DNA of 64,000 nucleotides, from the NCBI GenBank assembly GCA_017303335.1, contig JAFLBK010000006.1, positions 62,001-126,000 of the forward strand, given 5' to 3'. Below, piece by piece: positions 1-9,800 of this stretch (position 1 is its first letter; every line of letters begins with the position of its first letter). Both the position numbers and the translations under genes were made by a program. The notes beneath the pieces were generated by a model that was given only the letters and a program-made list of their open reading frames with translations, did no database searches and was not told the DNA's origin. The stretch comes from Chitinophagales bacterium (GTDB lineage Bacteria > Bacteroidota > Bacteroidia > Chitinophagales > Chitinophagaceae).

Positions 1-1
1 T

Positions 2-310
2 TGGATGCTGTATGTAGCCATGTCAATGGTTGGCATTGCCTGGTCTTCCATCCTTTCCATGCCCTATTCGATGCTTGCCGGAAGCCTGCCGCAGGATAAG
101 ATCGGCATTTACATGGGCATTTTTAATTTTTTCATTGTGCTTCCGGAGATCATCGCTTCATTGTTCTTTGGAAAGATCATGTCGGGTTTCCTCGGAAACG
201 ACCGCCTGCTGGCTGTGATGATCGGAGGTTGCCTGCTGGTGCTTGCCGGAATTGTGTGTGCACTGATCGTGAAAGAAGAGAAAAACGGATCAATCCCTAA
301 ATCGAGATAG
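2..310 (+). CDS. MFS sugar transporter, C-terminal fragment (maltose/SLC45-like)
   Basis: The coding frame is open from the first bases of the window, so the start lies upstream and only about the last 102 residues are present. These hold three hydrophobic stretches joined by short loops and end in a charged tail (KEEKNG). The loop with MPYSMLAGSLP resembles the late helices of MFS sugar:cation symporters of the maltose/SLC45 type, which move maltose or maltodextrins across the inner membrane. The stop codon is one base before the ATG of the SusA-like gene, so the two are almost certainly co-transcribed, and that neighbour is the main support for a maltodextrin substrate. The family call rests on a fragment and could change with the full sequence. 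Confidence 0.72.
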   Translation, partial: WMLYVAMSMVGIAWSSILSMPYSMLAGSLPQDKIGIYMGIFNFFIVLPEIIASLFFGKIMSGFLGNDRLLAVMIGGCLLVLAGIVCALIVKEEKNGSIPKSR

Positions 311-311
311 T

Positions 312-2174
312 ATGAAAAGAATAGCACTTACACTAATCGTTCTCCCTTTTTCACTGCTGCTTTTGGCACAGCAAAAGGAAGTGCATTGCTATCCCACCCA
401 TTGGTGGACAGGTATGAAGTGGAACAAACTGCAGGTGATGGTTCATGGCGATAAGATCGCCGATCAATTTCCCATGATTAAGATGGGCCCCAAAGGAATA
501 CTCTTAGCGCCCGGGGTGACCCTGACAGGTATCAACCGGGTGGAGAATCCCAACTATGTGTTTCTCGATCTGGCGATAAGCCCTTCGGCCCGGCCGGGAA
601 AATTCAAGATCCCCTTTGTCAAAGACATGGACCTGCAATACGAATTAAAGTCACGGCGGGCCGGCAATGGTTCGTTGTTTGCGCAGGGTATTACTTCAAA
701 AGATTTTATGTACCTGATCATGCCCGACCGGTTCAGTAACGGCGACCCGGGTAACGATCGTGTGCCGGGTATGCGTGATCAAACCCTTCGCCGCGATACG
801 GTTTACAACCGGCATGGAGGCGACTTAAGGGGAGTGCAAAATCACCTGGATTATCTTCTGTCGATGGGCGTAACAGCGATATGGCTGAACCCGGTAATTG
901 AAAACGATATGCCGGATCGGACGGAACACGGCTATGCATTTACCAACCACTATAAGGTAGACCCACGGTTGGGAGGAGATAAGGCCTACCATGAATTGAT
1001 TGAGGCAACGCATGCAAAAGGGATGAAAGTGATCCAGGACGCGGTGTACAACCATGTAGGATTGTATCACGTCACGGTGCAGGATATGCCTATGAAGGAC
1101 TGGCTTAATCAATGGCCCGAGTATACCAATACCAGCTATAAAGACCAAACCCTGTTTGACCCTCACGCCAGTCCGGCTGAACAGAAGATCATGGCGGATG
1201 GCTGGTTTACCAAGATGATGCCCGACATGAATCAGCACAATCCGTTTGTGGCTAATTTCCTGATTCAGCATGCTCTCTGGACCGTTGAAGAGTTTGGCAT
1301 CGACGGATGGCGGATCGATACCTATGCGTACAACGATCTTGCATTTATGAACCGCTGTAATAAAGCGCTGGAAGATGATTTTCCAAAGATCACCATGTTT
1401 GGCGAAACCTGGGTGCATGGCGTCATCAACCAGAGTTATTTTGTACAGAATAATTATAATGTGCCGTTTAAGAGCAACCTGCAGGCGCCTACCGATTTTC
1501 AGACCTTGTGGAGTATTACCGATGCCATGACGAAGGACTTTGGCTGGACCGATGGCATCAACAAACTTTATACGGTATTGGCGCAGGATTTTGTTTACAA
1601 AGATCCGATGCGCAATGTGATCTTCCTGGATAATCATGATATATCCCGCTTCTTTTCCGTGGTGGGTGAAGACGTTACCAAGTATAAATCATCCATCAGC
1701 TGGCTTTTAACCTGCCGTGGCATACCACAGTTCTATTATGGCGGGGAGATCGGCATGACGGGCGTAACCAGCCCGAACGATGGATTTGTGCGCCAGGACT
1801 TTCCCGGTGGATGGGCTACAGATCCTGCCAACAAATTCACGGATGCAGGAAGAACAGACAAAGAGCGGGCGATATGGAACCACCTTGCCCGGCTGGCCAA
1901 TTTCCGCAAAACATCCTCAGCGCTTACAACAGGCAGGATGATGCAGTTTCTGCCGGTCGATGGCGTATATGTTTATTTCCGGTATGATGACAAACAAACA
2001 GTTATGGTGGTTATGAATACCGCGAAGGAGAAGAAGAATGTTACCCTGGGCCGTTTTGCCGAGCGAATCAGCGGCTTTACAAAATCCAGGAATGTTCAAA
2101 CAGGAACCATCGCCCCGCTGTCGGAATTCACACTCGAGTCCTATGATAGCGTTGTTCTTGAGTTACTTAAATAG
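312..2174 (+). CDS. SusA-like GH13 neopullulanase/cyclomaltodextrinase
   Basis: A 620-residue GH13 enzyme that should hydrolyse maltodextrin, pullulan or cyclodextrin oligosaccharides in the periplasm. Residues 1-20 form a type I signal peptide (LLLLAQQ), with no lipobox and no sorting domain. Residues about 24-118 look like the cyclomaltodextrinase N-terminal beta domain, about 135-520 like the catalytic barrel, and the rest like the C-terminal beta domain. All four GH13 regions are visible: DAVYNH at 243-248, DGWRID at 331-336 (nucleophile D336), GETW with acid/base E365, and DNHD ending at D443. The length is close to that of Bacteroides SusA. It starts one base after the MFS stop codon, indicating coupled expression with a transporter that would take up its products. 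Confidence 0.9.
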   Translation: MKRIALTLIVLPFSLLLLAQQKEVHCYPTHWWTGMKWNKLQVMVHGDKIADQFPMIKMGPKGILLAPGVTLTGINRVENPNYVFLDLAISPSARPGKFKIPFVKDMDLQYELKSRRAGNGSLFAQGITSKDFMYLIMPDRFSNGDPGNDRVPGMRDQTLRRDTVYNRHGGDLRGVQNHLDYLLSMGVTAIWLNPVIENDMPDRTEHGYAFTNHYKVDPRLGGDKAYHELIEATHAKGMKVIQDAVYNHVGLYHVTVQDMPMKDWLNQWPEYTNTSYKDQTLFDPHASPAEQKIMADGWFTKMMPDMNQHNPFVANFLIQHALWTVEEFGIDGWRIDTYAYNDLAFMNRCNKALEDDFPKITMFGETWVHGVINQSYFVQNNYNVPFKSNLQAPTDFQTLWSITDAMTKDFGWTDGINKLYTVLAQDFVYKDPMRNVIFLDNHDISRFFSVVGEDVTKYKSSISWLLTCRGIPQFYYGGEIGMTGVTSPNDGFVRQDFPGGWATDPANKFTDAGRTDKERAIWNHLARLANFRKTSSALTTGRMMQFLPVDGVYVYFRYDDKQTVMVVMNTAKEKKNVTLGRFAERISGFTKSRNVQTGTIAPLSEFTLESYDSVVLELLK

Positions 2175-2209
2175 CCTCCGCATACCGGTCAAGAAGATTT
2201 TCGGGTAAA

Positions 2210-2217
2210 TATTTTTG
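2210..2217 (+). promoter_or_regulatory. Candidate -7 promoter element of the amylase gene
   Basis: TATTTTTG matches the Bacteroidota -7 consensus TAnnTTTG exactly and lies 13 bases before the dyad at 2230-2252. No clear -33 TTTG is visible at the usual distance, so the call is tentative. Confidence 0.4.
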
Positions 2218-2229
2218 CGATTGAAAAAA

Positions 2230-2252
2230 TAATGTGTTTATTTTACACATTA
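2230..2252. promoter_or_regulatory. Candidate operator: perfect 8-bp dyad upstream of the amylase
   Basis: TAATGTGT, a 7-base spacer, then ACACATTA: perfect 8-bp arms. The core TGTGT-N3-TTTTACACATT (2233-2251) matches 6784-6802 upstream of susC at 16 of 19 positions. It sits just downstream of the candidate -7 element, where a repressor would block transcription. The Nudix/winged-helix regulator encoded between the two sites is the natural candidate to bind it; that link is inference. Confidence 0.6.
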
Positions 2253-2264
2253 AAACGATTGCTC

Positions 2265-5200
2265 GTGAAAAAGATTTGCCTGCTCCTTAGTGTACTCACT
2301 ATTGCCATAAATGTTCCTGCACAACGGCTCCTTAGCTGGACGCCGGAATTCCCTGTCGACAATTCCAACCTGGTCATGACCGTGGATTGCACCAAGGGCA
2401 ACCAGGGCCTGCTCAATTATGAAGGGGGAAACTCCGCCAACATCTATGTGCATGTAGGTGTTATTACCAACCTCAGCACAGGGCCAACGGATTGGCGCTA
2501 TGTGAAATTTACCTGGGGTACTCCGGATGTTAATGCCCATGCAACACCACTGGGCAGCAATAAATATCAATACACAATCACGAATGTTCGCAGCTTTTTT
2601 GGCGTGCCTGCCGGAGAAACCATCAGGAAGGTATGTGTGATCTTCCGGAATGCAAGCGGAAGCCAGAAGCAGGTGAACTCCGACGGGAGCGATATGTATA
2701 ATCCGGTATACGGAAACAGCGAATATGCCGTACGGCTGAACCTGCCCCCCTTTGAACCTCGTTACATCCCCTGGATTGAACCGATCAATGTAAATGTAGG
2801 GGGAAGTATCAGCATCACAGGCGTAGCTTCCGTAAACTCCAATCTGACGTTGAAACTGAATGGCAATACGATCCAGACCGCTTCCGGTGCCAATACAATC
2901 TCCGCCACACCCACCATTAACACCGCCTGCACGCAGCAGGTTTTCCTGGAAGGAAACAATGGATCCGGAACAGTAAAGGATTCCTTCAGTTTCTATATAC
3001 CGCCCACTGTTACGGTGGCTCCTTTACCAGCGGGCACGGTGGAGGGAATAAATTACGGTGCTAACAATACGTCGGCAACACTGGTACTTTATGCACCCGG
3101 TAAAAATAATGTTGTGTTGCTGGGTGATTTTTCGAACTGGGCGGTACTATGCGCAAACCAGATGAATAAAACACCAGACGGGAATTATTTCTGGATCACA
3201 CTTACCGGCCTCGTACCGAGTACGGAATACGCGTATCAGTACCTGGTCGATAACAGCATCAGGATCGCTGATCCCTATGCGCAGAAAGTGCTCGATCCCG
3301 ATAACGATCAATACATCGATGCCGTTACATATCCAAACCTTAAACCTTATCCGGTGGGATTAACAACCGGTATTGTCAGTATCCTGCAAACGGCGGAACC
3401 TCCTTACAACTGGCAGGTACCCAATTTCACCCGCCCCGATAAGCGAAACCTGGTCGTTTATGAATTGCTGATCCGCGACTTTACGGCACAGCACAGTTAC
3501 CAATCCCTGATCGATTCGTTCAATTACCTGAAAAACCTCGGTGTGAACGCGATTGAACTAATGCCGATCAATGAATTTGACGGTAACGAAAGCTGGGGCT
3601 ATAACCCGTCCTTCTATTTTGCGCCGGATAAGTACTATGGTACCAAAAACAAGCTGAAAGAATTCATTGATAAATGCCACCAGAACGGGATCGCCGTGAT
3701 ACTCGATGTGGTATACAACCATTGCACCGGGAATGCACCCCAGGCAAAACTGTACTGGAATTCCGTTACAAACCAGCCAGCGGCCAATAATCCCTGGTTG
3801 AATGTTACCGCACCACATCCATACAGCGTGTTCAATGATTTCAACCACACATCGACGGCCACACAATACCTGGTACAGCGATCCCTGAATCATTGGCTTA
3901 CCGAATATAAAGTGGATGGTTTCCGGTTTGATCTTGCCAAAGGATTCACGCAAACACAAACCAACACCACTACGGTGGAGAATTATGACGCAACACGGGT
4001 TGCCAACCTGAAACGGTATTACGACGGTACCATCGCGAATTTTCCGGGTACCTACATGATACTGGAATTCCTTGGTACATTACCCAGCCAGGAAGAACAA
4101 GAGTACGCAGCCTATGGTTTTATGCTGTGGGGAAATAACAATGCGGTCTACAATCAATGCACCATGGGGTATGCTTCCAACTCAGATATATCCGCCATCG
4201 TATACAGCGATCCTAAGAAAGGATTCAATAATCCGGCAGAAGTGGGCTATATGGAGAGCCATGATGAAGAGCGTACCATGTATAAAAACCTCACATTCGG
4301 GAATTCTTCCGGTTCGTATAATGTAAAGACACTGGCTACCGCGTTAGCCCGGCAGGAAGCGGCTGCAGCGGTTTTCTTCACCGTACCCGGACCAAAGATG
4401 ATCTGGCAGTTTGGGGAAAGAGGCTATGATATCCCACTGACCTTCGGCGGTTCGAATGTAGCGCCGAAGCCGCCGCATTGGGAATACATGAATGTGCCCG
4501 AGCGGAAACACCTCTACGATGTGTATAAGAGCATCATAGCGCTCCGGCTGAATAATCCGGGTATTTTCAATAACACGACATTCTCGTATGATTTCAATAA
4601 TGGGGGTGGCTTGAATAAGTTATTCCAGATTGCCGACCCTTCACCGGCAGGCCTGAAGGTTACGGTGGTGGCAAACATGGATGTAGTTGCCCAGACACGA
4701 ACGGTAACATTTCAATCGACCGGGAACTGGACGAACTATATCAGTAACGGAACCGGCACCGGCGTAAACGGAGCAACCGGTGTGAATTTTAGCCTGGGCG
4801 CAGCCGCACAAACGGTCACCCTGCAACCCGGGGAGTATCATATTTACCTCAGCATTCCTGCATGCGCTACCGCAGCTCCAACTGCAACCACGCCGGTCAA
4901 TTATTGCCAGGGAGCAACAGCATCGCCGCTTACAGCAACCGGTACAAACCTGCTTTGGTATACTACGGCAACCGGTGGCACGGGCAGCAGCACCGCCCCG
5001 ACACCCTCTACGGTTGCCACGGGAAGCACCACCTATTATGTGAGCCAAACTGTTGGTTGCGAAAGCCCCCGTTTTGCCATTGTAGTGAATGTGACCGCCG
5101 CAACTGCCGCACCGGTGGTTGTTACCCCGGTTACTTACTGCAGGAATTCGATCGCCATACCGCTTGTTGCCACCGGCTCTAATTTGTTGTGGTACACATC

Positions 5201-5894
5201 AGCTACAGGGGGTACCGGAAGTACAACAGCACCTACACCTTCCACAGCTACAGCAGGAAGTACGACGTACTATGTAAGTCAGACCCTGGCTTGTGGTGAA
5301 GGGCCGCGTGCTGCTATAACTGTCGTGGTCAATCCTACTCCGGCCCCTCCAACGGGTTTGGCGGTAACCAATATCGGAAGCAGTTCAGCCGTATTGAACT
5401 GGACAGCATCGGCCGGAAGCTATTATACGGTGGAGTATAAAGCGAGCACTGCCGTTACCTGGCTTACCGCTGCGGCGGCCATTACAACGGGTTCGGTATC
5501 TCTTTCTAACCTTGTACCGGGTACAATATACGACTGGCGGGTGAGCGCTAATTGTTCAGCAACGCCCATTACCAACTACAGTGTCGGGCAGTTCACGACT
5601 ACCACCTATAATGGGCAGATCACGAATCTGAAAGATGGATTCGGACTGAAAATATCTCCCAATCCTGTAAATGCGGCTCCTTACCTCGATTATATCGTTC
5701 CCGGTTCGGGTGAGGTAACGATCACGGTACTGAATGCCTATGGGCAACGGATGAAGGTCATATATGCCGGTTCGCAAACAGCCGGACAGTACCGGCTTTC
5801 CCTGGCCGGGCAATTCAGCGGTTTTGCACGCGGGTGCTATTTTTTACGCCTGCAGCAAAACGGGAAAGGACATTTTATAAAATTTACCAAATAA
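2265..5894 (+). CDS. Secreted multidomain GH13 alpha-amylase with T9SS type A sorting domain
   Basis: About 1209 residues from the GTG at 2265. An upstream in-frame ATG at 2232 is unlikely because it lies inside the dyad at 2230-2252, while the GTG follows the AAACGATTG element and gives a clean signal peptide ending NVPAQ. Order of parts: N-terminal beta domain (to about 170), a short Ig-like segment, a CBM48-like domain (about 260-350, VVLLGDFSNW), the GH13 barrel (about 390-760; nucleophile D556, acid/base E601, third acid D667 after H666), two near-identical Ig-like repeats, an FN3 domain, and a type A C-terminal domain (about 1130-1209, ISPNPV, GCYFLRLQ, ending FIKFTK). It should be exported by T9SS and cut starch outside the cell, replacing the lipoprotein SusG of Bacteroides. 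Substrate specificity is inferred from the locus. Confidence 0.87.
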   Translation: MKKICLLLSVLTIAINVPAQRLLSWTPEFPVDNSNLVMTVDCTKGNQGLLNYEGGNSANIYVHVGVITNLSTGPTDWRYVKFTWGTPDVNAHATPLGSNKYQYTITNVRSFFGVPAGETIRKVCVIFRNASGSQKQVNSDGSDMYNPVYGNSEYAVRLNLPPFEPRYIPWIEPINVNVGGSISITGVASVNSNLTLKLNGNTIQTASGANTISATPTINTACTQQVFLEGNNGSGTVKDSFSFYIPPTVTVAPLPAGTVEGINYGANNTSATLVLYAPGKNNVVLLGDFSNWAVLCANQMNKTPDGNYFWITLTGLVPSTEYAYQYLVDNSIRIADPYAQKVLDPDNDQYIDAVTYPNLKPYPVGLTTGIVSILQTAEPPYNWQVPNFTRPDKRNLVVYELLIRDFTAQHSYQSLIDSFNYLKNLGVNAIELMPINEFDGNESWGYNPSFYFAPDKYYGTKNKLKEFIDKCHQNGIAVILDVVYNHCTGNAPQAKLYWNSVTNQPAANNPWLNVTAPHPYSVFNDFNHTSTATQYLVQRSLNHWLTEYKVDGFRFDLAKGFTQTQTNTTTVENYDATRVANLKRYYDGTIANFPGTYMILEFLGTLPSQEEQEYAAYGFMLWGNNNAVYNQCTMGYASNSDISAIVYSDPKKGFNNPAEVGYMESHDEERTMYKNLTFGNSSGSYNVKTLATALARQEAAAAVFFTVPGPKMIWQFGERGYDIPLTFGGSNVAPKPPHWEYMNVPERKHLYDVYKSIIALRLNNPGIFNNTTFSYDFNNGGGLNKLFQIADPSPAGLKVTVVANMDVVAQTRTVTFQSTGNWTNYISNGTGTGVNGATGVNFSLGAAAQTVTLQPGEYHIYLSIPACATAAPTATTPVNYCQGATASPLTATGTNLLWYTTATGGTGSSTAPTPSTVATGSTTYYVSQTVGCESPRFAIVVNVTAATAAPVVVTPVTYCRNSIAIPLVATGSNLLWYTSATGGTGSTTAPTPSTATAGSTTYYVSQTLACGEGPRAAITVVVNPTPAPPTGLAVTNIGSSSAVLNWTASAGSYYTVEYKASTAVTWLTAAAAITTGSVSLSNLVPGTIYDWRVSANCSATPITNYSVGQFTTTTYNGQITNLKDGFGLKISPNPVNAAPYLDYIVPGSGEVTITVLNAYGQRMKVIYAGSQTAGQYRLSLAGQFSGFARGCYFLRLQQNGKGHFIKFTK
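4872..5339 (+). repeat. Tandem Ig-like repeat pair inside the amylase gene
   Basis: Two consecutive 78-residue units start at 4872 and 5106 (234 bp apart). Both contain the block NLLWYT-ATGGTGS followed by TAPTPST and STTYYVSQT, with few differences. These are Ig-like spacer modules of the kind found before T9SS sorting domains. The high similarity points to a fairly recent internal duplication. Confidence 0.8.
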
Positions 5895-5926
5895 CCAACT
5901 GTTACGAGAAATAAATACAGAGGATT

Positions 5927-6664
5927 ATGGCAAGTACGAATACCAAACAGGCCAATGCTGTTAAAACACTGCAAACCATTCAAACGGAAGTGCAGGGAAG
6001 TAACCGGATCGCCTTATCAGTTGATTGTGTGATTTTTGGCTTTGATGAGAATAAGCTTAAGGTATTGCTCATCCGGAGCGACTTGAAGGAATATCTTGGG
6101 AAGTGGTCCTTATTGGGCGACCTGGTAGGAGGAAACGAAGATATCCATGACGCGGCTTACCGGATACTGAAAGAACGAACAGGGCTCGATGATGTTTACC
6201 TCGAGCAGGTACATACATTCGGGACCGTCGACCGGCATCCGGCTGGCCGGGTAGTTACCGTGGCCTATTGTTCCCTGATCAATGTGCAGCACCACAAGTT
6301 GAAAATACTTGATAATGAACTTCACTGGCATGATGTGAAAAGTATTTCAGAACTGGCGTTTGATCACCAGGAGATATTCGAAACCTGTTACCGGTGGTTG
6401 CAAAAGCGTATACAGGAACACCCGTTGGGTTTCAATCTCTTACCCAAAAAGTTCTCATTACGGGACTTGCAGAATCTCTATGAAGCCATCCTGGATACGA
6501 AGATGGACAGGCGTAATTTCCGGAAGAAGTTCTTCGCGATGGATTTTCTGATCGACCTGGATGAAATGGAGCAGGATGTGCCGCACCGGCCCGGGAAGCT
6601 CTATAAGTTCAACTTTGAAAAATATGCCCGGCGGAAGAAAAAGTGGGTGGGTATCGACTTTTAG
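5927..6664 (+). CDS. NrtR-type transcriptional regulator (degenerate Nudix domain plus winged helix)
   Basis: 245 residues. Residues about 25-160 form a Nudix fold and about 165-245 a winged helix with the features typical of NrtR-family regulators (LLPKKFSLRDLQ, LYEAILD, RRNFRKKF, then LYKFNFEKYA). The Nudix box is at 65-87 but its catalytic core is degraded: the usual REUxEE reads RILKER, so two of the metal-binding acidic positions are lost. The domain therefore probably senses a ligand rather than hydrolysing one. Relatives in Bacteroidota include the arabinose regulator AraR of Bacteroides; others sense ADP-ribose or sugars. Its place between amylase and susC, both preceded by the same dyad, suggests it controls this starch locus, an inference not shown directly. 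It begins 32 bases after the amylase stop and may be co-transcribed with it. Confidence 0.85.
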   Translation: MASTNTKQANAVKTLQTIQTEVQGSNRIALSVDCVIFGFDENKLKVLLIRSDLKEYLGKWSLLGDLVGGNEDIHDAAYRILKERTGLDDVYLEQVHTFGTVDRHPAGRVVTVAYCSLINVQHHKLKILDNELHWHDVKSISELAFDHQEIFETCYRWLQKRIQEHPLGFNLLPKKFSLRDLQNLYEAILDTKMDRRNFRKKFFAMDFLIDLDEMEQDVPHRPGKLYKFNFEKYARRKKKWVGIDF

Positions 6665-6756
6665 GTGCCGGAATTTGCCTGAAAACGGATGATTTCTGCC
6701 AGTTGCCGGCGTGTACCGAATGGCCCCTTTTTTTTGAAAAAAAAATTCACAAAAAA

Positions 6757-6785
6757 TTGGCAATAATGAAAAATGCCGTACTTTG
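6757..6785 (+). promoter_or_regulatory. Candidate susC promoter
   Basis: TTGG at 6757-6760 and TACTTTG at 6779-6785 are 18 bases apart, close to the Bacteroidota -33/-7 arrangement. The -7 element lacks one T of the TAnnTTTG consensus. Transcription would start near 6791, within the dyad cluster at 6784-6812. Confidence 0.5.
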
Positions 6786-6812
6786 TGTAAGTTTTACACA
6801 TTTATAGTGTGT
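6784..6812. promoter_or_regulatory. Candidate operator upstream of susC: three alternating half-sites
   Basis: TGTGT (6784-6788), 7 bases, ACACA (6796-6800), 7 bases, TGTGT (6808-6812). The first pair has the same sequence and spacing as the dyad upstream of the amylase. The third half-site makes a second overlapping dyad. The cluster overlaps the predicted start of transcription, which fits repression. Confidence 0.6.
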
Positions 6813-6867
6813 AGAAAGTACGCAAAGTAGAATTCAGATCGCTAACTATTAAAACGAAAGCTTGTTT

Positions 6868-9800
6868 ATGAGAAAGACTACTCAAACAAATTTCCGCATT
6901 CTGCTGCTCTTCTTAATGATGGCTTTTTCTCCAGCCGCATTTTCGCAGAATGTTGTGACAGGTAAGGTGACCGACTCCAAAGACGGGTCTGCACTTGCCG
7001 GTGTCACAATCTCCGTCAAAGGAACCAGAACGGTTACACAAACGGCTTCTGACGGAACCTTCAAGATCAATGCTCCAGCCAATGCGACATTGGTGTTTAC
7101 ATCTGTAGGGTTTGCAACCATGGAGGCTGTTGTAGATGGAAAGCCAAGTATCGATGTATCGATGGTACAGGTTAACCAGCAACTGAATGAAGTGGTGGTG
7201 GTTGCATACGGTACACGTCGTAAAGGAGACTTAACCGGTTCGGTGACATCCGTTTCGACAAAGGATTTTCAAAAGGGAGTGGTAAACTCTCCCGAGCAAT
7301 TATTGTTGGGTAAAGTTGCAGGGTTGGAAGTAACGAATGGAGGTGGCCAGCCTGGTGGTGGGAGCAGGATCCGGATACGGGGCGGTGCTTCGTTTGGTTT
7401 GGGTGGAGCCAGTAATGATCCGCTTTTTGTGATTGATGGTGTTCCTGTAGATGGGGGTGGTATTTCAGGCTCCAGTAATATCCTGAATACCCTGAATCCG
7501 GATGATATTGAATCAATTAGTGTATTAAAGGATGCTTCTGCAACGGCCTTGTACGGCTCCAGGGCTTCCAATGGTGTGATTATCGTAACTACCAAGAAAG
7601 GTTCGAAAGGAAAACTGAAATATAACTTCAATACCAAATTGTCTCTGGGGATTGTTGCAAAAAAAGTAGACGTTCTTTCTGCGGATGACATCCGGAACAT
7701 CATCTTAGCTGATGCCGCCAAAACGGGAAATAATACCTATAAGAATGTTCTGGGTAACAGCAATACCGATTGGCAGGATGAGATATACCGGCCTGCATTC
7801 GGTGTTGACAATAATCTTAGTGTAAGCGGAGCTTGGAAAAATGTTCCTTTCCGTGCTTCTGTCGGATTCCTGACTCAGGATGGTATTTTAAGGACAGATA
7901 ACTTCAAGCGTATCAGCGGGTCTTTGAACGTAACTCCCAAGTTGCTTAATGACCATCTAAGTGTCAACGTAGCTTTGAAAGGCAGCAATACAAAGAATAT
8001 ATTCGCCGATCAGGGTGCGATCGGTTCCGCAATCGCCTTTGATCCTACTCAGCCGGTTAACTCATCTGCAAATGGTAAGTTCGGCGGCTACTATGAATGG
8101 CTGGATGGCAATGGAACCCTGATCGATCTGGCAACCAGAAACCCTGTTGCGTTGCTGAATCAGCGTGACAATACCTCCAGCGTAAACCGTTTGATCGGGA
8201 ATGTGCAACTGGACTATAAAATTCATTGGCTGCCCGATTTGCACATCTTATTCAACCTTGGTATTGATTACAGCAAAGGCAAGGGCAATGACAATATTGA
8301 CTCCTCATCGGCCACCAACTATAAAACCGGTGGGCGGAAGACATATTACGAGCAAAGCAAGCAAAATACCATTAATGATATCCAGTTATTCTACAGCAAG
8401 GAATTCAAAAAGCTAAAAACCAAACTGGATGTACTGGTTGGACATAGTTATCAGGATTTTGTTGTCAACGTGAAAAATTTTGCCTCTTTCAGCTACCGGT
8501 CTATTGCCGATCCCAATAACCCGCAGAAGAAAGATACCATCGCTGGTTCTGAACCAACATTCCTTACCGACAAGCCCGAATATCGCCTTGAATCGTACCT
8601 GGGGCGGATAAACATAGCGGTTGCAAATAAATATTTACTGACCGCATCACTGCGCAGAGATGCCAGTTCCAAATTTTCAAAGGACAACAGGGTGGGCTAT
8701 TTCCCCGCTCTGGCTATTGCCTGGAAATTGAAAGATGAGTTCATGAAGTCACTGCATTTTGTGACTGACTTCAAACTTAGATTTGGCCTTGGTACTACCG
8801 GTCAGCAGGATGGCATTGCCTACTATTCTTACCTTCCTTACTATGTCCGCAGTAACACGGCTGCTCAATACCAGTTCGGAAACACGTATTACAGTTTCTT
8901 GAGGCCTTCAGCCTATGACCCGGACAGGAAGTGGGAAAGTACCACAACTACCAACCTGGGACTTGACTTCGCCTTCCTGAATAACAGGATTAGCGGTTCT
9001 GTGGATTATTACTACAAAAAAACCAAGGATCTCCTGAGTGTGGTACCGGTTGCAGCGGGAGGTAACTTTAATATTGAATTGCTCACCAACGTAGGTAACA
9101 TGGAAAATAAAGGTATCGAATTCACTCTGAATACGGTTCCGGTAAAGAAAAAGAACCTGACCTGGGATTTCGGATTCAACTTTACCTACAATACCCGCAA
9201 GATTACCAATCTTCTGAGACAGCCAGATCCTAACTTCAAGGGACTGGAGGTGAGCGGAATCTCCGGTGGTACCGGCAATAACGTGGGTCGTTTCTTTGTA
9301 GGATACAGCCCATTTGTATATTATATGTACAAGCAGGTGTATGATCCATCCACCGGCAAACCCATTGAGGGTTTGTATGAAGACATCAACCGCGACGGCA
9401 GCGTCGACGAAAAGGACCGTTATTACTATAAAAAACCGGCCTCCGACATCTTCATCGGTTTAAATACACAGGTGGCTTACAAGAACTTTACACTTGGTAT
9501 CACAGGTCACGCTTCAATCGGCGGCTATCTTTATAACAATTTCAGCTCCAACAACGGGGTTCTTAGAACGATCAAGAATCCGATAAACTTTATCGGTAAC
9601 GCATCGACCAATTACCTGGAAAGCGGGTTCTCAAATAATCAGTATCTCTCTGATTACTACATAGAGAACGCTTCATTCTTCCGGCTCGATAATATCAATC
9701 TGGGCTACAATGCAGGTAAAATCCTTAACAATAAAGCAAGTTTGCGTATTGCAGCCAGCGTCCAGAATGTATTTGTTATTACAAAATACAAAGGACTGGA

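Noticed and set aside
825..1637. Long open frame of 270 codons antisense to the SusA-like gene
   Set aside because: The + strand frame has every GH13 motif; the antisense frame has no recognisable family and follows from codon bias.
2232..2264. ATG at 2232 as the amylase start
   Set aside because: It lies inside the perfect dyad and spoils the signal peptide; the GTG at 2265 follows the AAACGATTG element.
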